The notes beneath the pieces are model-generated. The model searched no databases, was not told the origin of the DNA, and worked only from the letters and a program-made list of their open reading frames with translations. DNA of 64,000 nt, taken from Dactylosporangium vinaceum (GTDB lineage Bacteria; Actinomycetota; Actinomycetes; Mycobacteriales; Micromonosporaceae). Location: the NCBI RefSeq assembly GCF_019904175.1, contig NZ_CP061913.1, positions 9,486,001-9,550,000 of the forward strand, given 5' to 3'. Shown here piece by piece: positions 9,212-17,257 of the stretch. The translations under genes were made by a program, and so were the position numbers. How positions within the stretch are numbered: the first letter of the stretch is position 1; each line of letters opens with the position of its first letter.

Positions 9212-9355
9212 GGCGCCTTCACGATAACGGGGGCGGAGCTTGCCGGATACCGGCACGTGGGACTGCTCACGATGCTTCAGTAAACCGGAGTCGTGAGGAC
9301 GGACGGCCCTTGTGTCGGTGAGGTTTCGGGTGTGGGATCGGTGAACAGGTGGTGA

Positions 9356-9373
9356 CTGTGAGACTGCTCACAG
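9356..9373. promoter_or_regulatory. CRP-type binding site
   Basis: CTGTGAGACTGCTCACAG is a dyad containing the full CRP consensus TGTGA-N6-TCACA, the site bound by E. coli CRP and by mycobacterial Crp (Rv3676). It lies 28 bp before the EF-G2-like ATG. The ten bases GACTGCTCAC recur at 9261-9270, closer to the divergent pgsA, as a possible half site. Confidence 0.65.
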
Positions 9374-9401
9374 GCATAGCGAGACTTTCAGGAGGCGCGT
9401 G

Positions 9402-11564
9402 ATGGCGCAGAAGGTCCAGGAGAAGGGTGTCACCGGCTCGGTGCCGGTGGTTGATGACCCCGGCAGGGTACGCAACGTGGTGGTCGTCGGACACTCCGGC
9501 GCCGGGAAGACGACGCTTGTCGAGGCGCTGCTCGCCGTGACAGGCACGATCACCCGGGCGGGCGCGGTGACCGACGGCACCACGGTCACCGATCACGATC
9601 CCGCGGCGCAGAAGCAGCAGCGCTCGGTGACGCTGTCCTGCGCGCCGCTGCTGCACGAGGGCGTGAAGGTCAACCTGCTCGACACGCCGGGCTACGCGGA
9701 CTTCGTCGGGGAGCTGCGCGCGGGCCTGCGGGCCGCCGACGCCGCCCTGTTCGTCGTCTCCGCGGTCGACGGCATGGACGCGGCCACCGCCGCGCTGTGG
9801 GAGGAGTGCGCCCACGTCGGGATGCCGCGCGCGGTCGCGGTCACCCGCCTGGACCACCAGCGGGCCGACTTCGACGAGGCACTGCAGATGTGCCAGGAGG
9901 TCTTCGGCGACAACGTGCTGCCGCTGTACCTGCCCATGCTCGGCGACGACGGCACGAGCACCGCGGGGCTCATCGGCCTGATCACCCATCGCGTGTTCGA
10001 CTACTCGAAGGGCTACCCGCCGGAGGTCCGCGACCCCGAGGCCGAGCACCTGCCCGCGATCGAGGAGTCCCACAACGCGCTGCTCGAGGGGATCATCGCC
10101 GAGAGCGAGGACGAGTCCCTCATGGACCGCTACCTCGGCGGCGAGGCGATCGAGACCAGCGTGATCATCGACGACCTGGAGAAGGCGGTCGCCCGCGGCA
10201 CGTTCTACCCGGTGGTGCCGGTCTGCGCCGAGACCGGGGTCGGCCTGGACGCGCTCCTGGAGGTGCTCGTCAGCGGCTTCCCGTCGCCGCTGGAGCACAC
10301 GGTGCCGCCGGTGACCGACGTCGATGGCGAGCCGCGCGAGCCGCTCACCTGCGACCCCGAGGGCCCGCTGGTGGCCGAGGTCGTGAAGACCACCATCGAC
10401 GCGTACGTCGGGCGGGTGTCGCTGGTCCGGGTGTTCTCCGGCACCCTGCGCCCGGAGACGCCCGTGCACATCTCCGGGCACGGCATGGCCGAGCGCGGCC
10501 ACCCCGACCACGACGCCGACGAGCGCTTCGCCCACCTGTTCTCACCGCTCGGCGCCAACCTGCGCGAGGTGCCCTTCGCCGTCGCCGGAGACCTGGTCGC
10601 GGTCACCAAGTCGGGCACCGCCGAGACCGGCGACACGATCTCCGGCAAGGACGCCCCGATGCTCATGGCCCCGTGGGAGATGCCGGAGCCGCTGCTGCCG
10701 ATCGCGATCGTCGCCCGCACCCGCTCCGACGAGGACTCGCTCGCGAAGAACCTGAGCCGGCTGGTCGCCGGCGATCTGACGCTGCGCCTGGAGCGCAACG
10801 CCGAAACCCACCAGCTGGTGCTGTGGTGCATGGGTGAGGCGCATGCGGACGTGGTACTGGACCGGCTGCGGGCCGGCGGCACGGAGCTGGACACGGAGCC
10901 GGTCAAGGTCGCCCTGCGCGAGACGTTCGCCGCGCCGAGCCAGGGCCACGGGCGGCACGTGAAGCAGTCCGGCGGCCACGGGCAGTACGCGGTCTGCGAC
11001 ATCACGGTCGAGCCCCTCCCCCGCGGATCGGGCTTCGAGTTCGTCGACAAGGTCGTCGGCGGGGCGGTCCCCCACAACTACATCCCTTCGGTGGAGAAGG
11101 GCGTGCGCACGCAGATGGAGCGCGGGATGGTCGCCGGCTACCCGGTGGTCGACGTCCGCGTCACCCTCGTCGACGGCAAGGCCCACTCGGTCGACTCCTC
11201 CGACGCCGCCTTCCAGACGGCCGGCGCGCTGGCCCTGCGCGAGGCCGCCGAGCAGGGCCAGACGACGCTCCTGGAGCCGATCGACGAGGTGACGATCCGG
11301 GTGCCCGACGAGTTCGTGGGCGCCGTCATGAGCGACCTTTCCGGCCGCCGCGGCCGGGTGCTGGGCAACGAACCCGACCCCGAGGGCCACGAACGCACCC
11401 TGGTGCGAGCCGAGGTCCCGGCGACCGAGCTGGTCCGCTACGCCGTCGAGCTACGCGCCATGACCTCCGGCTCCGGCACCTTCACCCGCACCTTCACCCG
11501 CCACGACCCGATGCCCTCCCACCTGGCCGACGCCGTCAAGAAGGAGCACGCCGCGGCCCGCTGA
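9402..11564 (+). CDS. elongation factor G-like protein (EF-G2 type)
   Basis: A 720-residue translational GTPase of the EF-G2 group found beside canonical EF-G in actinobacteria. The P-loop GHSGAGKTTL is at about 30-39, G3 is DTPGYADF, and the G4 position reads TRLD instead of NKxD. This departure, together with the divergent switch I region, suggests it is not the main translocase. EF-G domains II-V follow (for example GRRGRVLGNEPD). The ATG at 9402 has GGAGG six bases upstream and is preferred to the GTG three bases earlier. A CRP-type site lies just upstream, suggesting nutrient- or cAMP-linked control. The cellular role of EF-G2 is not settled. Confidence 0.9.
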   Translation: MAQKVQEKGVTGSVPVVDDPGRVRNVVVVGHSGAGKTTLVEALLAVTGTITRAGAVTDGTTVTDHDPAAQKQQRSVTLSCAPLLHEGVKVNLLDTPGYADFVGELRAGLRAADAALFVVSAVDGMDAATAALWEECAHVGMPRAVAVTRLDHQRADFDEALQMCQEVFGDNVLPLYLPMLGDDGTSTAGLIGLITHRVFDYSKGYPPEVRDPEAEHLPAIEESHNALLEGIIAESEDESLMDRYLGGEAIETSVIIDDLEKAVARGTFYPVVPVCAETGVGLDALLEVLVSGFPSPLEHTVPPVTDVDGEPREPLTCDPEGPLVAEVVKTTIDAYVGRVSLVRVFSGTLRPETPVHISGHGMAERGHPDHDADERFAHLFSPLGANLREVPFAVAGDLVAVTKSGTAETGDTISGKDAPMLMAPWEMPEPLLPIAIVARTRSDEDSLAKNLSRLVAGDLTLRLERNAETHQLVLWCMGEAHADVVLDRLRAGGTELDTEPVKVALRETFAAPSQGHGRHVKQSGGHGQYAVCDITVEPLPRGSGFEFVDKVVGGAVPHNYIPSVEKGVRTQMERGMVAGYPVVDVRVTLVDGKAHSVDSSDAAFQTAGALALREAAEQGQTTLLEPIDEVTIRVPDEFVGAVMSDLSGRRGRVLGNEPDPEGHERTLVRAEVPATELVRYAVELRAMTSGSGTFTRTFTRHDPMPSHLADAVKKEHAAAR

Positions 11565-11576
11565 CCCCAGTCGGGA

Positions 11577-11613
11577 CCACGCCCGCCGCGGCGACCGCGG
11601 CGGGCGCGCGTGG
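11577..11613. terminator. bidirectional GC hairpin
   Basis: GCCCGCCGCGG, loop CGA and CCGCGGCGGGC pair perfectly, and CCAC/GTGG extend the stem across a small bulge. It lies between the EF-G2-like gene and the convergent P450 and has no U-tract. Confidence 0.7.
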
Positions 11614-11616
11614 CGG

Positions 11617-12861
11617 CTATCGACGGCTGCTCGACACGGCGCTGCCGAGCTGCACCGGCAGCGCCGTGAAGCCCTTCAAGCTCAGGCTGTCGCGCCGCCG
11701 CACCCCCTCGCCGAGCGCCAGGTGCGGGAAGCGCGCCGCCAGCGCCGGGAACGCGACATGCGCCTCCAGCCGGGCCAGCGGCGCGCCGAGGCAGTAGTGA
11801 ATCCCGCCGCCGAAGGACAGGGGCGCGTTGTTCTCCCGGTCCAGCCGCAGCTCGTCCGGCGCGTCGAACCGCTCGGGGTCACGGTTTCCCGCGCCCAGGT
11901 AGGCCACGATCCGCTCGCCCGCCTCGACCGTCCGCCCGGCGACCTCGACGTCCTCCACGACCACCCGGCTGACGAGCTGCACCGGGCTGTCGTAGCGCAG
12001 CAGCTCCTCCACCGCCGGCTCCGGCCGCTGACCCGCCGCGGCCAGCGCGCCCGGCCGGTCCAGCAGCGCGACGAGCCCGTTCGCGAGCAGGTTGGTGGTC
12101 GTCTCGAACCCGGCCGCGAACAGCAGCGCGGCGTTGCTGAGCACCTCGTCGTCGGTGAGCCGGTCGTCGGCCGCCTGGGCCTGGGCGAGCGCGCTGAGCA
12201 GGTCGTCCCGCGGCTCCTTGCGCCGCTCGGCGAGCAGCCCCGCCAGGTACTCCCGGATCTGCGCCGCCGCCGGGTCCGCCTTCTCCAGCACCTCCGGCGT
12301 GAGCACCTCGAGCACCTGCGTCCAGTCGTTGACGAGCCCCTGCAGCCCGGCCCGGTCGGCGGCCGGCACCCCGAGCAGCTCGCCGATGATCGCGATCGGC
12401 AGCGGGAACGCGAACTCGGCCACGAAGTCCACCGCCCCGTCCGCCGCCTTGAGCGCCATGGCGTCGAGCAGCTCGCCGACCACCCGCTCGACCGCCGGCC
12501 GCAGCGCCACCACCCGCCGAGCGGTGAACGCGGAGCTGACCAGCCGGCGCAGCCGCGTGTGGTCCGGCGGATTGAGCGTGAGCATGCTGGTGAACAGCTG
12601 CATCAACGCCGGCCGTGCGCGCCAGTCCGGAAACCCGACGAACGCCAGCATGTCCGGCGGCATGTGCGCGAGCCGCCCGTCGCGCACGACTGTCTGGCAG
12701 TCGCCGTATCCGGTGACGACAAGCGCCCCGTCCTGCGCCCGCACGATCGGCGAGATCTCCCGCAGCCGCGCGTAACGCGGATAGGGGTCCTCCCGCCCCG
12801 TCATCGTGGTGAGCTCGTCCAGCAGCCGGAGCACTTCGTCGTTCTGCACGATGTCTGCCAC
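11617..12861 (-). CDS. cytochrome P450
   Basis: A 414-residue bacterial P450. Visible motifs are the I-helix AAGFETTTN, the ExxR EELLRYDSP, and the haem loop FGGGIHYCLGAPLARLE. It is a standard length and unrelated in close detail to the P450 at the start of the window. The GTG start at 12861 follows a TAGGGT hexamer by six bases, so the mRNA may be leaderless. There is no neighbouring ferredoxin, reductase or biosynthetic gene set, so the substrate is unknown. Confidence 0.93.
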   Translation of the reverse strand: MADIVQNDEVLRLLDELTTMTGREDPYPRYARLREISPIVRAQDGALVVTGYGDCQTVVRDGRLAHMPPDMLAFVGFPDWRARPALMQLFTSMLTLNPPDHTRLRRLVSSAFTARRVVALRPAVERVVGELLDAMALKAADGAVDFVAEFAFPLPIAIIGELLGVPAADRAGLQGLVNDWTQVLEVLTPEVLEKADPAAAQIREYLAGLLAERRKEPRDDLLSALAQAQAADDRLTDDEVLSNAALLFAAGFETTTNLLANGLVALLDRPGALAAAGQRPEPAVEELLRYDSPVQLVSRVVVEDVEVAGRTVEAGERIVAYLGAGNRDPERFDAPDELRLDRENNAPLSFGGGIHYCLGAPLARLEAHVAFPALAARFPHLALGEGVRRRDSLSLKGFTALPVQLGSAVSSSRR

Positions 12862-12930
12862 CCCACAACCCTATCCACGCCAACGACACCAACCGATGCC
12901 CTCGCCACCACTGCCCGGCCCCGGCCGCCC

Positions 12931-13005
12931 GGCCTCAGCGGAGCGGGGCGTCAGACAGAGCCGACCTCAGGCGGAGCCGACCTCAGGCGGAGCGGGCCTC
13001 AGCGG
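12931..13005. repeat. short degenerate tandem repeat
   Basis: Two adjacent exact copies of the 16-mer GACCTCAGGCGGAGCC-type unit (12963-12994, the last base varying) are flanked on each side by diverged copies (GGCCTCAGCGGAGCG). The array lies between the P450 and the DUF695 gene and reaches the stop codon of the latter. Confidence 0.6.
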
Positions 13006-14033
13006 AGCCGGCCGATGCGCTCCAGGGACGGGTCGAAGTGCCGTTCGACGCGGGCCCGGCCGTCCTTCCACCAGCCGGCCGCCTCGGCCAGGTCGTCGGC
13101 GGCGGGCGAGTCGGCGTCCACGTAGTAGTGGAGGGTGCGGGTGCCCTTGCTCGTCTCGTGGGCCAGGAGCACGCCGTCGGGGCCGGCCGCGGTGGTCAGG
13201 GCGGTGTCCTCGAACTCGCGCAGCGCGGCCAGGGACTCGGCCTCGGGGAGCCCGGCGGAGTTCTGGTGCTGGTAGGGCAGCGACACCGCGACATGCGTGT
13301 CGAAGCGCGGCCAGCGGACCGGGCGCAGCGGGCGCTGCACCGTGGCGATGAGCGGGCAGCCGTCGGGGAGCTCGGCGCGCAGCAGTACCCACTGGGGCGT
13401 GCGGTGCTCTTCGCGCAGTGCGGCGACCGCGGCGGCGAGCTCGCGCGGCTCGGCGGCACCCGGCGGGGGTGTGCTCTCCCAGGCGATGTCGCCGATCCAC
13501 TCCTCGACGCCGTTCTCGCCCAGCAGCCAGTCGAGCGTCAGGAACGTGACCCGGCCGCGGGCCTCGTCATTGAGGATGCGGAAGCCCGGGTGGTACGCGA
13601 CGACGGACAGCTCCGGCGAATCCTCTTCCCGGCGGAAGGCGAAGCGGAGCTGGGTCAGGTCCAGCTGCACGCCGTCACCGAGGCCGATGGTGTTGCTCAG
13701 GATGTCGGGGTCGGGCTGGCGGGCCGTGTGGTACTCCCACGTGGAGTCGGCCGGGGGCGCGGCGGCACCCCACCGGGCCGCGACCGGGCGGAGCTCGGCG
13801 ACGCCCGCCGCCGAGACGACAAGGGCATGCCTGGCATCGGTACCGCGAGCGAACTCCCACTCCAGCCCCGGGTGGATGTCCTGCACGCGCCGGGAGAACT
13901 GCGGGGTGAGCACCGCCCAGTCCCCGGAGGCGATAGCCGCCTCGACGTCGGCCCGCACCGTCGGCCACCACGTCCAGAAGTCCACGATCGCGCTGCTGTC
14001 GCCCGAGTTGCGCTTGGAGCGCCCGAACACCAC
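12999..14033 (-). CDS. DUF695 domain-containing protein
   Basis: A 344-residue soluble protein of unknown function. The last 130 residues (from WVLLRAELPDGCPLIATVQR to the end) match the pattern I know for DUF695. This includes the aromatic-rich sheet RWPRFDTHVAVSLPY, the glycine-linked LLAHETSKGTRTLHYYVD and WWKDGRARVERHFDPS. The N-terminal half has a related alternating pattern (DFWTWWPTVRADVEAAI, LEWEFARG) and may be a second related domain. Start ATG at 14033. Neighbours do not suggest a pathway. The assignment is from pattern recognition only. Confidence 0.7.
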   Translation of the reverse strand: MVFGRSKRNSGDSSAIVDFWTWWPTVRADVEAAIASGDWAVLTPQFSRRVQDIHPGLEWEFARGTDARHALVVSAAGVAELRPVAARWGAAAPPADSTWEYHTARQPDPDILSNTIGLGDGVQLDLTQLRFAFRREEDSPELSVVAYHPGFRILNDEARGRVTFLTLDWLLGENGVEEWIGDIAWESTPPPGAAEPRELAAAVAALREEHRTPQWVLLRAELPDGCPLIATVQRPLRPVRWPRFDTHVAVSLPYQHQNSAGLPEAESLAALREFEDTALTTAAGPDGVLLAHETSKGTRTLHYYVDADSPAADDLAEAAGWWKDGRARVERHFDPSLERIGRLR

Positions 14034-14093
14034 GCCTCACCTTAGCGCCCACCCACACCCGAGGCGGTGCTGCGCCGGAGTCCGGACCCCTGC

Positions 14094-16055
14094 TCAGACC
14101 GGCAGGGCGGCGTCCAGGAGCGGGGTCAGCAGGCGCACGTAGGTGGAGGTGACGTGGCTGCCGTCGCGATACACCAGAGTGTTGCCGACGACGGCCGGGC
14201 ACACCTCTGCGGTGCAGAACCAGGTCGCCGGGTCGATCACCGCAGTGGCCGCGGCTGCGGTGATCGCGGCGCGGCGGGCCGGATACAGCGCCGTTTCGGC
14301 CGTCAGCGCGCAGCGGTCGACGGCTGTCGGGTGGGCGGCGACGCAGTCGGGGACGCTCACGCCGCGCGGGTCGGGCGTGTCCTGGAGGATCACCGTTCGT
14401 GCGGCCAGGCGGTCCGCGGTCGCCGCCAGCGCTGCGGCCCAGGCCGCGTCTGTGCCCGCCTCCGTGTACGTCCGGCTCGACAGCAGCACGAGCGTCGGGT
14501 GCAGGCCCTTGATCCGCGCGAGGGCGTCCTCCCGCCAGGCGGTGCACTCACGGTACGGGCGGCGCGTCCCCAGCTTCGTGGTGACCACGGCGGCGGGAGT
14601 GCAGCCGCTCTTCGTGAACACGGCCAGGCGCCAGTGCCGGCGCTTCGCGATGCTGTCGACGGCGGCGAACCACTGCTCGGTGTGGGAGTCGCCGAACAGG
14701 ACGACAGTCGCCGTGGCGTCCGGGTCGCCGTGGCGGTCGCAGCCCTTGGCCACCGCGGTCCGGGTCGTGGTCTCGTCGAGGGAGGCCAGGCAGGCGCGGT
14801 CCTCGGGCGGGGTGTCGCGGGCCGCGGTGGTGACGGGCGGGGTGAGGTTGCGGGGCACGAGCCTGGTCCGGGCCGCGGTCTCGATGAGCGCCAGCAGCGC
14901 CGGCCCGGGGTCCGGCTGCGCGGTGACGGCCTGCGCGGTGTCCCGGGCGGTGCCCTCCCCCGGCACCCGCATCGGCAGCCCGAGCACGATCACCGCGGCG
15001 CCGACGGTGACAGCGGTGGTGGCCGCGCCCAGGACGAGCCCGCGCCGCCGCAGCCGCAGCGGCCGCTCGACCACGCGCAGCGACAGCCAGGCCGGGAGCG
15101 CCGCGGCGCCGGCGACAGCGATCCGGGTCCACGGGCCGGCCCCGAAGTGCGCGGCGAAGACCAGGGCGGGCCAGTGCCAGAGGTACCAGCCGTATGACAG
15201 CCGCCCCAACCAGCCGAGCACCCGCGTGCCCAGGAGCCGGTTGCGGCCGTCCCCGGCCACGACCAGGGCGGCCCCGAGCACGGGCAGCAGAGCGGCCCAC
15301 CCCGGAAAGACCGTTCCGCCGGTGTACTGCCCCGCGCACCCGGCGATCAGCGCCAACCCGATCCAGGCGGCCCTGGCGGGCAGTCGGCGCCCGACGAGCG
15401 CGAGGAGGCCCCCGACGGCCAGCTCCCACGCCCGCGACTGCAGCCCGAAGTACGCCCACGGCGGCGTCGCGACCGCCTGCCACGCCGAGACCGCGAAGGA
15501 GCCGGCGGCCAGTGACCCGAGCAGCAGGACCGCCCGGCGCCGGGTCGCCGCGAGGATCAGCAGCAGCGGCCAGAGGAAGTAGAACTGCTCCTCGACGCCC
15601 AGGGACCAGAAGTGCTGGAGCGGCGACGGCTCGCGGGCCGCGTCGAGGTAGTCGGTGCCCTGGACGGCGAGGCGGATGTTGAGGGAGTACGCGGCGGTGG
15701 CGATCGCGTCCATACTCACCGCCCGCGCGGCCTGCGGGGCCAGCCAGGCCCAGGCGGCGACGACGGTGGCGACCGTGGCCGGCGCGGCCGCCGGGAGCAG
15801 CCGGGCCATCCGCCGCGCGTAGAAGGCGGCGAACCGGATGCGGCCGGTGGTGCGCAGCTCCCGGAAGAGGTGCCCGGTGATCAGGTAGCCGGAGATGACG
15901 AAGAAGACGTCGACGCCTACATAACCCCCGTCGAGGCCCGGCACCCCGGCATGGCCGAGGACGACGAGGAGGACGGCGACGGCGCGCAGCCCCTCGATGT
16001 CCGGCCGGAAGTCCCGCCGCCGATCACCGGCCGACCTTGCCCGCGCGGTCTCCAC
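14094..16055 (-). CDS. membrane acyltransferase 3 - SGNH hydrolase fusion
   Basis: Integral membrane O-acyltransferase of the OafA/YrhL type with a C-terminal extracytoplasmic SGNH esterase-fold domain, typically modifying cell-surface glycans. The acyltransferase part begins FRPDIEGLRAVAVLLVVLGH, has GGYVGVDVFFVISGYLI, and about ten hydrophobic helices. The SGNH part carries FGDSHTEQW and the late DGSHVTSTY. The start is uncertain: the frame is open upstream through a Pro/His/Ala-rich stretch to at least a GTG at 16289, but I chose the GTG at 16055, 22 codons before the conserved domain. No clear ribosome binding site supports either. Confidence 0.85.
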   Translation of the reverse strand: METARARSAGDRRRDFRPDIEGLRAVAVLLVVLGHAGVPGLDGGYVGVDVFFVISGYLITGHLFRELRTTGRIRFAAFYARRMARLLPAAAPATVATVVAAWAWLAPQAARAVSMDAIATAAYSLNIRLAVQGTDYLDAAREPSPLQHFWSLGVEEQFYFLWPLLLILAATRRRAVLLLGSLAAGSFAVSAWQAVATPPWAYFGLQSRAWELAVGGLLALVGRRLPARAAWIGLALIAGCAGQYTGGTVFPGWAALLPVLGAALVVAGDGRNRLLGTRVLGWLGRLSYGWYLWHWPALVFAAHFGAGPWTRIAVAGAAALPAWLSLRVVERPLRLRRRGLVLGAATTAVTVGAAVIVLGLPMRVPGEGTARDTAQAVTAQPDPGPALLALIETAARTRLVPRNLTPPVTTAARDTPPEDRACLASLDETTTRTAVAKGCDRHGDPDATATVVLFGDSHTEQWFAAVDSIAKRRHWRLAVFTKSGCTPAAVVTTKLGTRRPYRECTAWREDALARIKGLHPTLVLLSSRTYTEAGTDAAWAAALAATADRLAARTVILQDTPDPRGVSVPDCVAAHPTAVDRCALTAETALYPARRAAITAAAATAVIDPATWFCTAEVCPAVVGNTLVYRDGSHVTSTYVRLLTPLLDAALPV

Positions 16056-16341
16056 CGGCTTGGTTGGTGCGAGTGCTGACCGGCGGCCGGCTCGTTGGTT
16101 CGGTGTCGGGCGTGGGCGGCGAGGGGCTTGCTGCCCGGCCGCCGTGGTCAGGGCTTGGCGCTGCGGGGCGGCCGGGGTTGGCGACAGGGGCTGCGGGGTG
16201 GCCTTGGTGGGGTGGTGGTGGCGGCCGGGGGTGGTGGGCGGCGATTGGGTGGCGGCCGGGGGTCGGTGGTGAGCGGCTGCCGGGCGCACCCCGGTACCGT
16301 AGCCAATTCGGACCTTTATTGCGATTCCCGGAGTAATCCTC
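16056..16341. other. G-rich interval without a confident gene
   Basis: A stretch with repeated GGTGG and GCGGCCGGGGGT runs between the acyltransferase start and the TfoX-like gene. In frame with the acyltransferase it would encode a low-complexity Pro/His/Ala-rich tail. It may be a cytoplasmic extension or simply 5' untranslated DNA. No other gene is evident. Confidence 0.5.
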
Positions 16342-16611
16342 TCATCTTGGGAACCATTCGTCGATCCGGGCGGGCTCGGCGAGTACAAATGCCGCGGTTT
16401 TCTGCTGTCCCATGGTGAAGGGGCGGGTTCCCGGTCGCGCCAGGGCCGCGTCGCGGTCGGCCTTGCCGACGCGGACCAGCAGGTCGGAGCCGTAGACACC
16501 GGCGACGATCCGGCCCGCCCGCAGGAATACCAGGCCGCCGAACATGCGCTTGCTCGTCACGTCCGGGCCCAGGCGTTCCTGGAGGCGGGCGGCGAGAGCC
16601 TCGTCGTACAT
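16342..16611 (-). CDS. TfoX N-terminal domain protein
   Basis: An 89-residue protein consisting only of the TfoX/Sxy N-terminal domain: MYDEALAARLQERLG, KRMFGGLVFLRAGRIVAGV and the terminal AFVLAEPARIDEWFPR region. Stand-alone domains of this kind are common in actinobacteria and have no established function; the competence role of full TfoX should not be assumed. The start ATG is preceded by TAAAAT at a six-base gap, which suggests a leaderless transcript. It diverges from the PAP2-like gene with only 11 bp between the two start codons. Confidence 0.85.
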   Translation of the reverse strand: MYDEALAARLQERLGPDVTSKRMFGGLVFLRAGRIVAGVYGSDLLVRVGKADRDAALARPGTRPFTMGQQKTAAFVLAEPARIDEWFPR

Positions 16612-16623
16612 TTGGTGATTTTA
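16612..16623. promoter_or_regulatory. 11-bp divergent interval with AT-rich -10-like element
   Basis: Between the two start codons lies an AT-rich stretch. On the minus strand it reads TAAAAT (16623-16618), then six bases, then the TfoX ATG, the spacing expected for a leaderless start. On the plus strand GGTGA lies four bases before the PAP2-like ATG. The promoter of each gene must lie inside the other's coding sequence. Confidence 0.45.
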
Positions 16624-17204
16624 TGTCTTCGCAGCGGCTCGCCCGCTTCTTCACCGAGGCGTTCGCGCCCGCGGTGCTCGTGTCGGTGCTGCTCGTGCTG
16701 CTGGGGGTGCACGCCGAGCCGGGGCTGGGGCGCGGGCTGGCGCTCGGGCTTGTCGCGGCGCTGTTCGAGAGCGTGTTGCCGTTCCTCTACATCCTGCGCG
16801 GGGTGCGCAGCGGGCGGCTCTCCGATCACCACATCGGCGACCGGCGCCAGCGGCTGGTGCCGCTGCTTGTCGGCCTGGGGTCGGTGATCGCCGGGTTCGT
16901 CGTGCTGCTGCTCGCCCACGCGCACCGGGAACTGCTGGCCGCCGTGGTCGCGGGCGGGGTCGGACTGCTGGTCGCGGCCGTCATCAACCACTGGTGGAAG
17001 ATGTCGATCCACACCGCCGTGGCGGCCGGCGCGGTCGTCATTCTGATCATGGTGTACAGCGGGATACTCCTCGTCACCGCACCACTCGTCGGGGCCATCG
17101 GGTGGTCGCGGGTGGCGCTGAAGGACCACACCGTGGCCCAGGTCGTGGTCGGCACCGTCGTCGGCGCGGTCGTGGCCGGTGGGGTGTTCGGCGGGTTGCG
17201 CTGA
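16623..17204 (+). CDS. PAP2-superfamily-like membrane protein
   Basis: A 193-residue protein with five to six membrane helices. The phosphatidic acid phosphatase (PAP2) triad is recognisable though degenerate. DHHIGDRRQR stands for the KX6RP region, SIHTAVAAG for PSGH, and SRVALKDHTVAQVVVG for SRX5HX3D, with the His retained and the final Asp replaced. It may hydrolyse a phosphorylated lipid or be a transport or regulatory relative. Start ATG with GGTGA four bases upstream. Confidence 0.75.
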   Translation: MSSQRLARFFTEAFAPAVLVSVLLVLLGVHAEPGLGRGLALGLVAALFESVLPFLYILRGVRSGRLSDHHIGDRRQRLVPLLVGLGSVIAGFVVLLLAHAHRELLAAVVAGGVGLLVAAVINHWWKMSIHTAVAAGAVVILIMVYSGILLVTAPLVGAIGWSRVALKDHTVAQVVVGTVVGAVVAGGVFGGLR

Positions 17205-17257
17205 GTGGGTCGATAGCATCGGTGTGAAACCTGTCGCGTCGTTCTTGGGAGCAGCCC

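Noticed and set aside
12840..12900. PafBC-type promoter for the second P450 (TGTCG...TAGGGT)
   Set aside because: The gap between GTGTCG and TAGGGT is 10 nt, not 11, and the TACCCCC core is missing.
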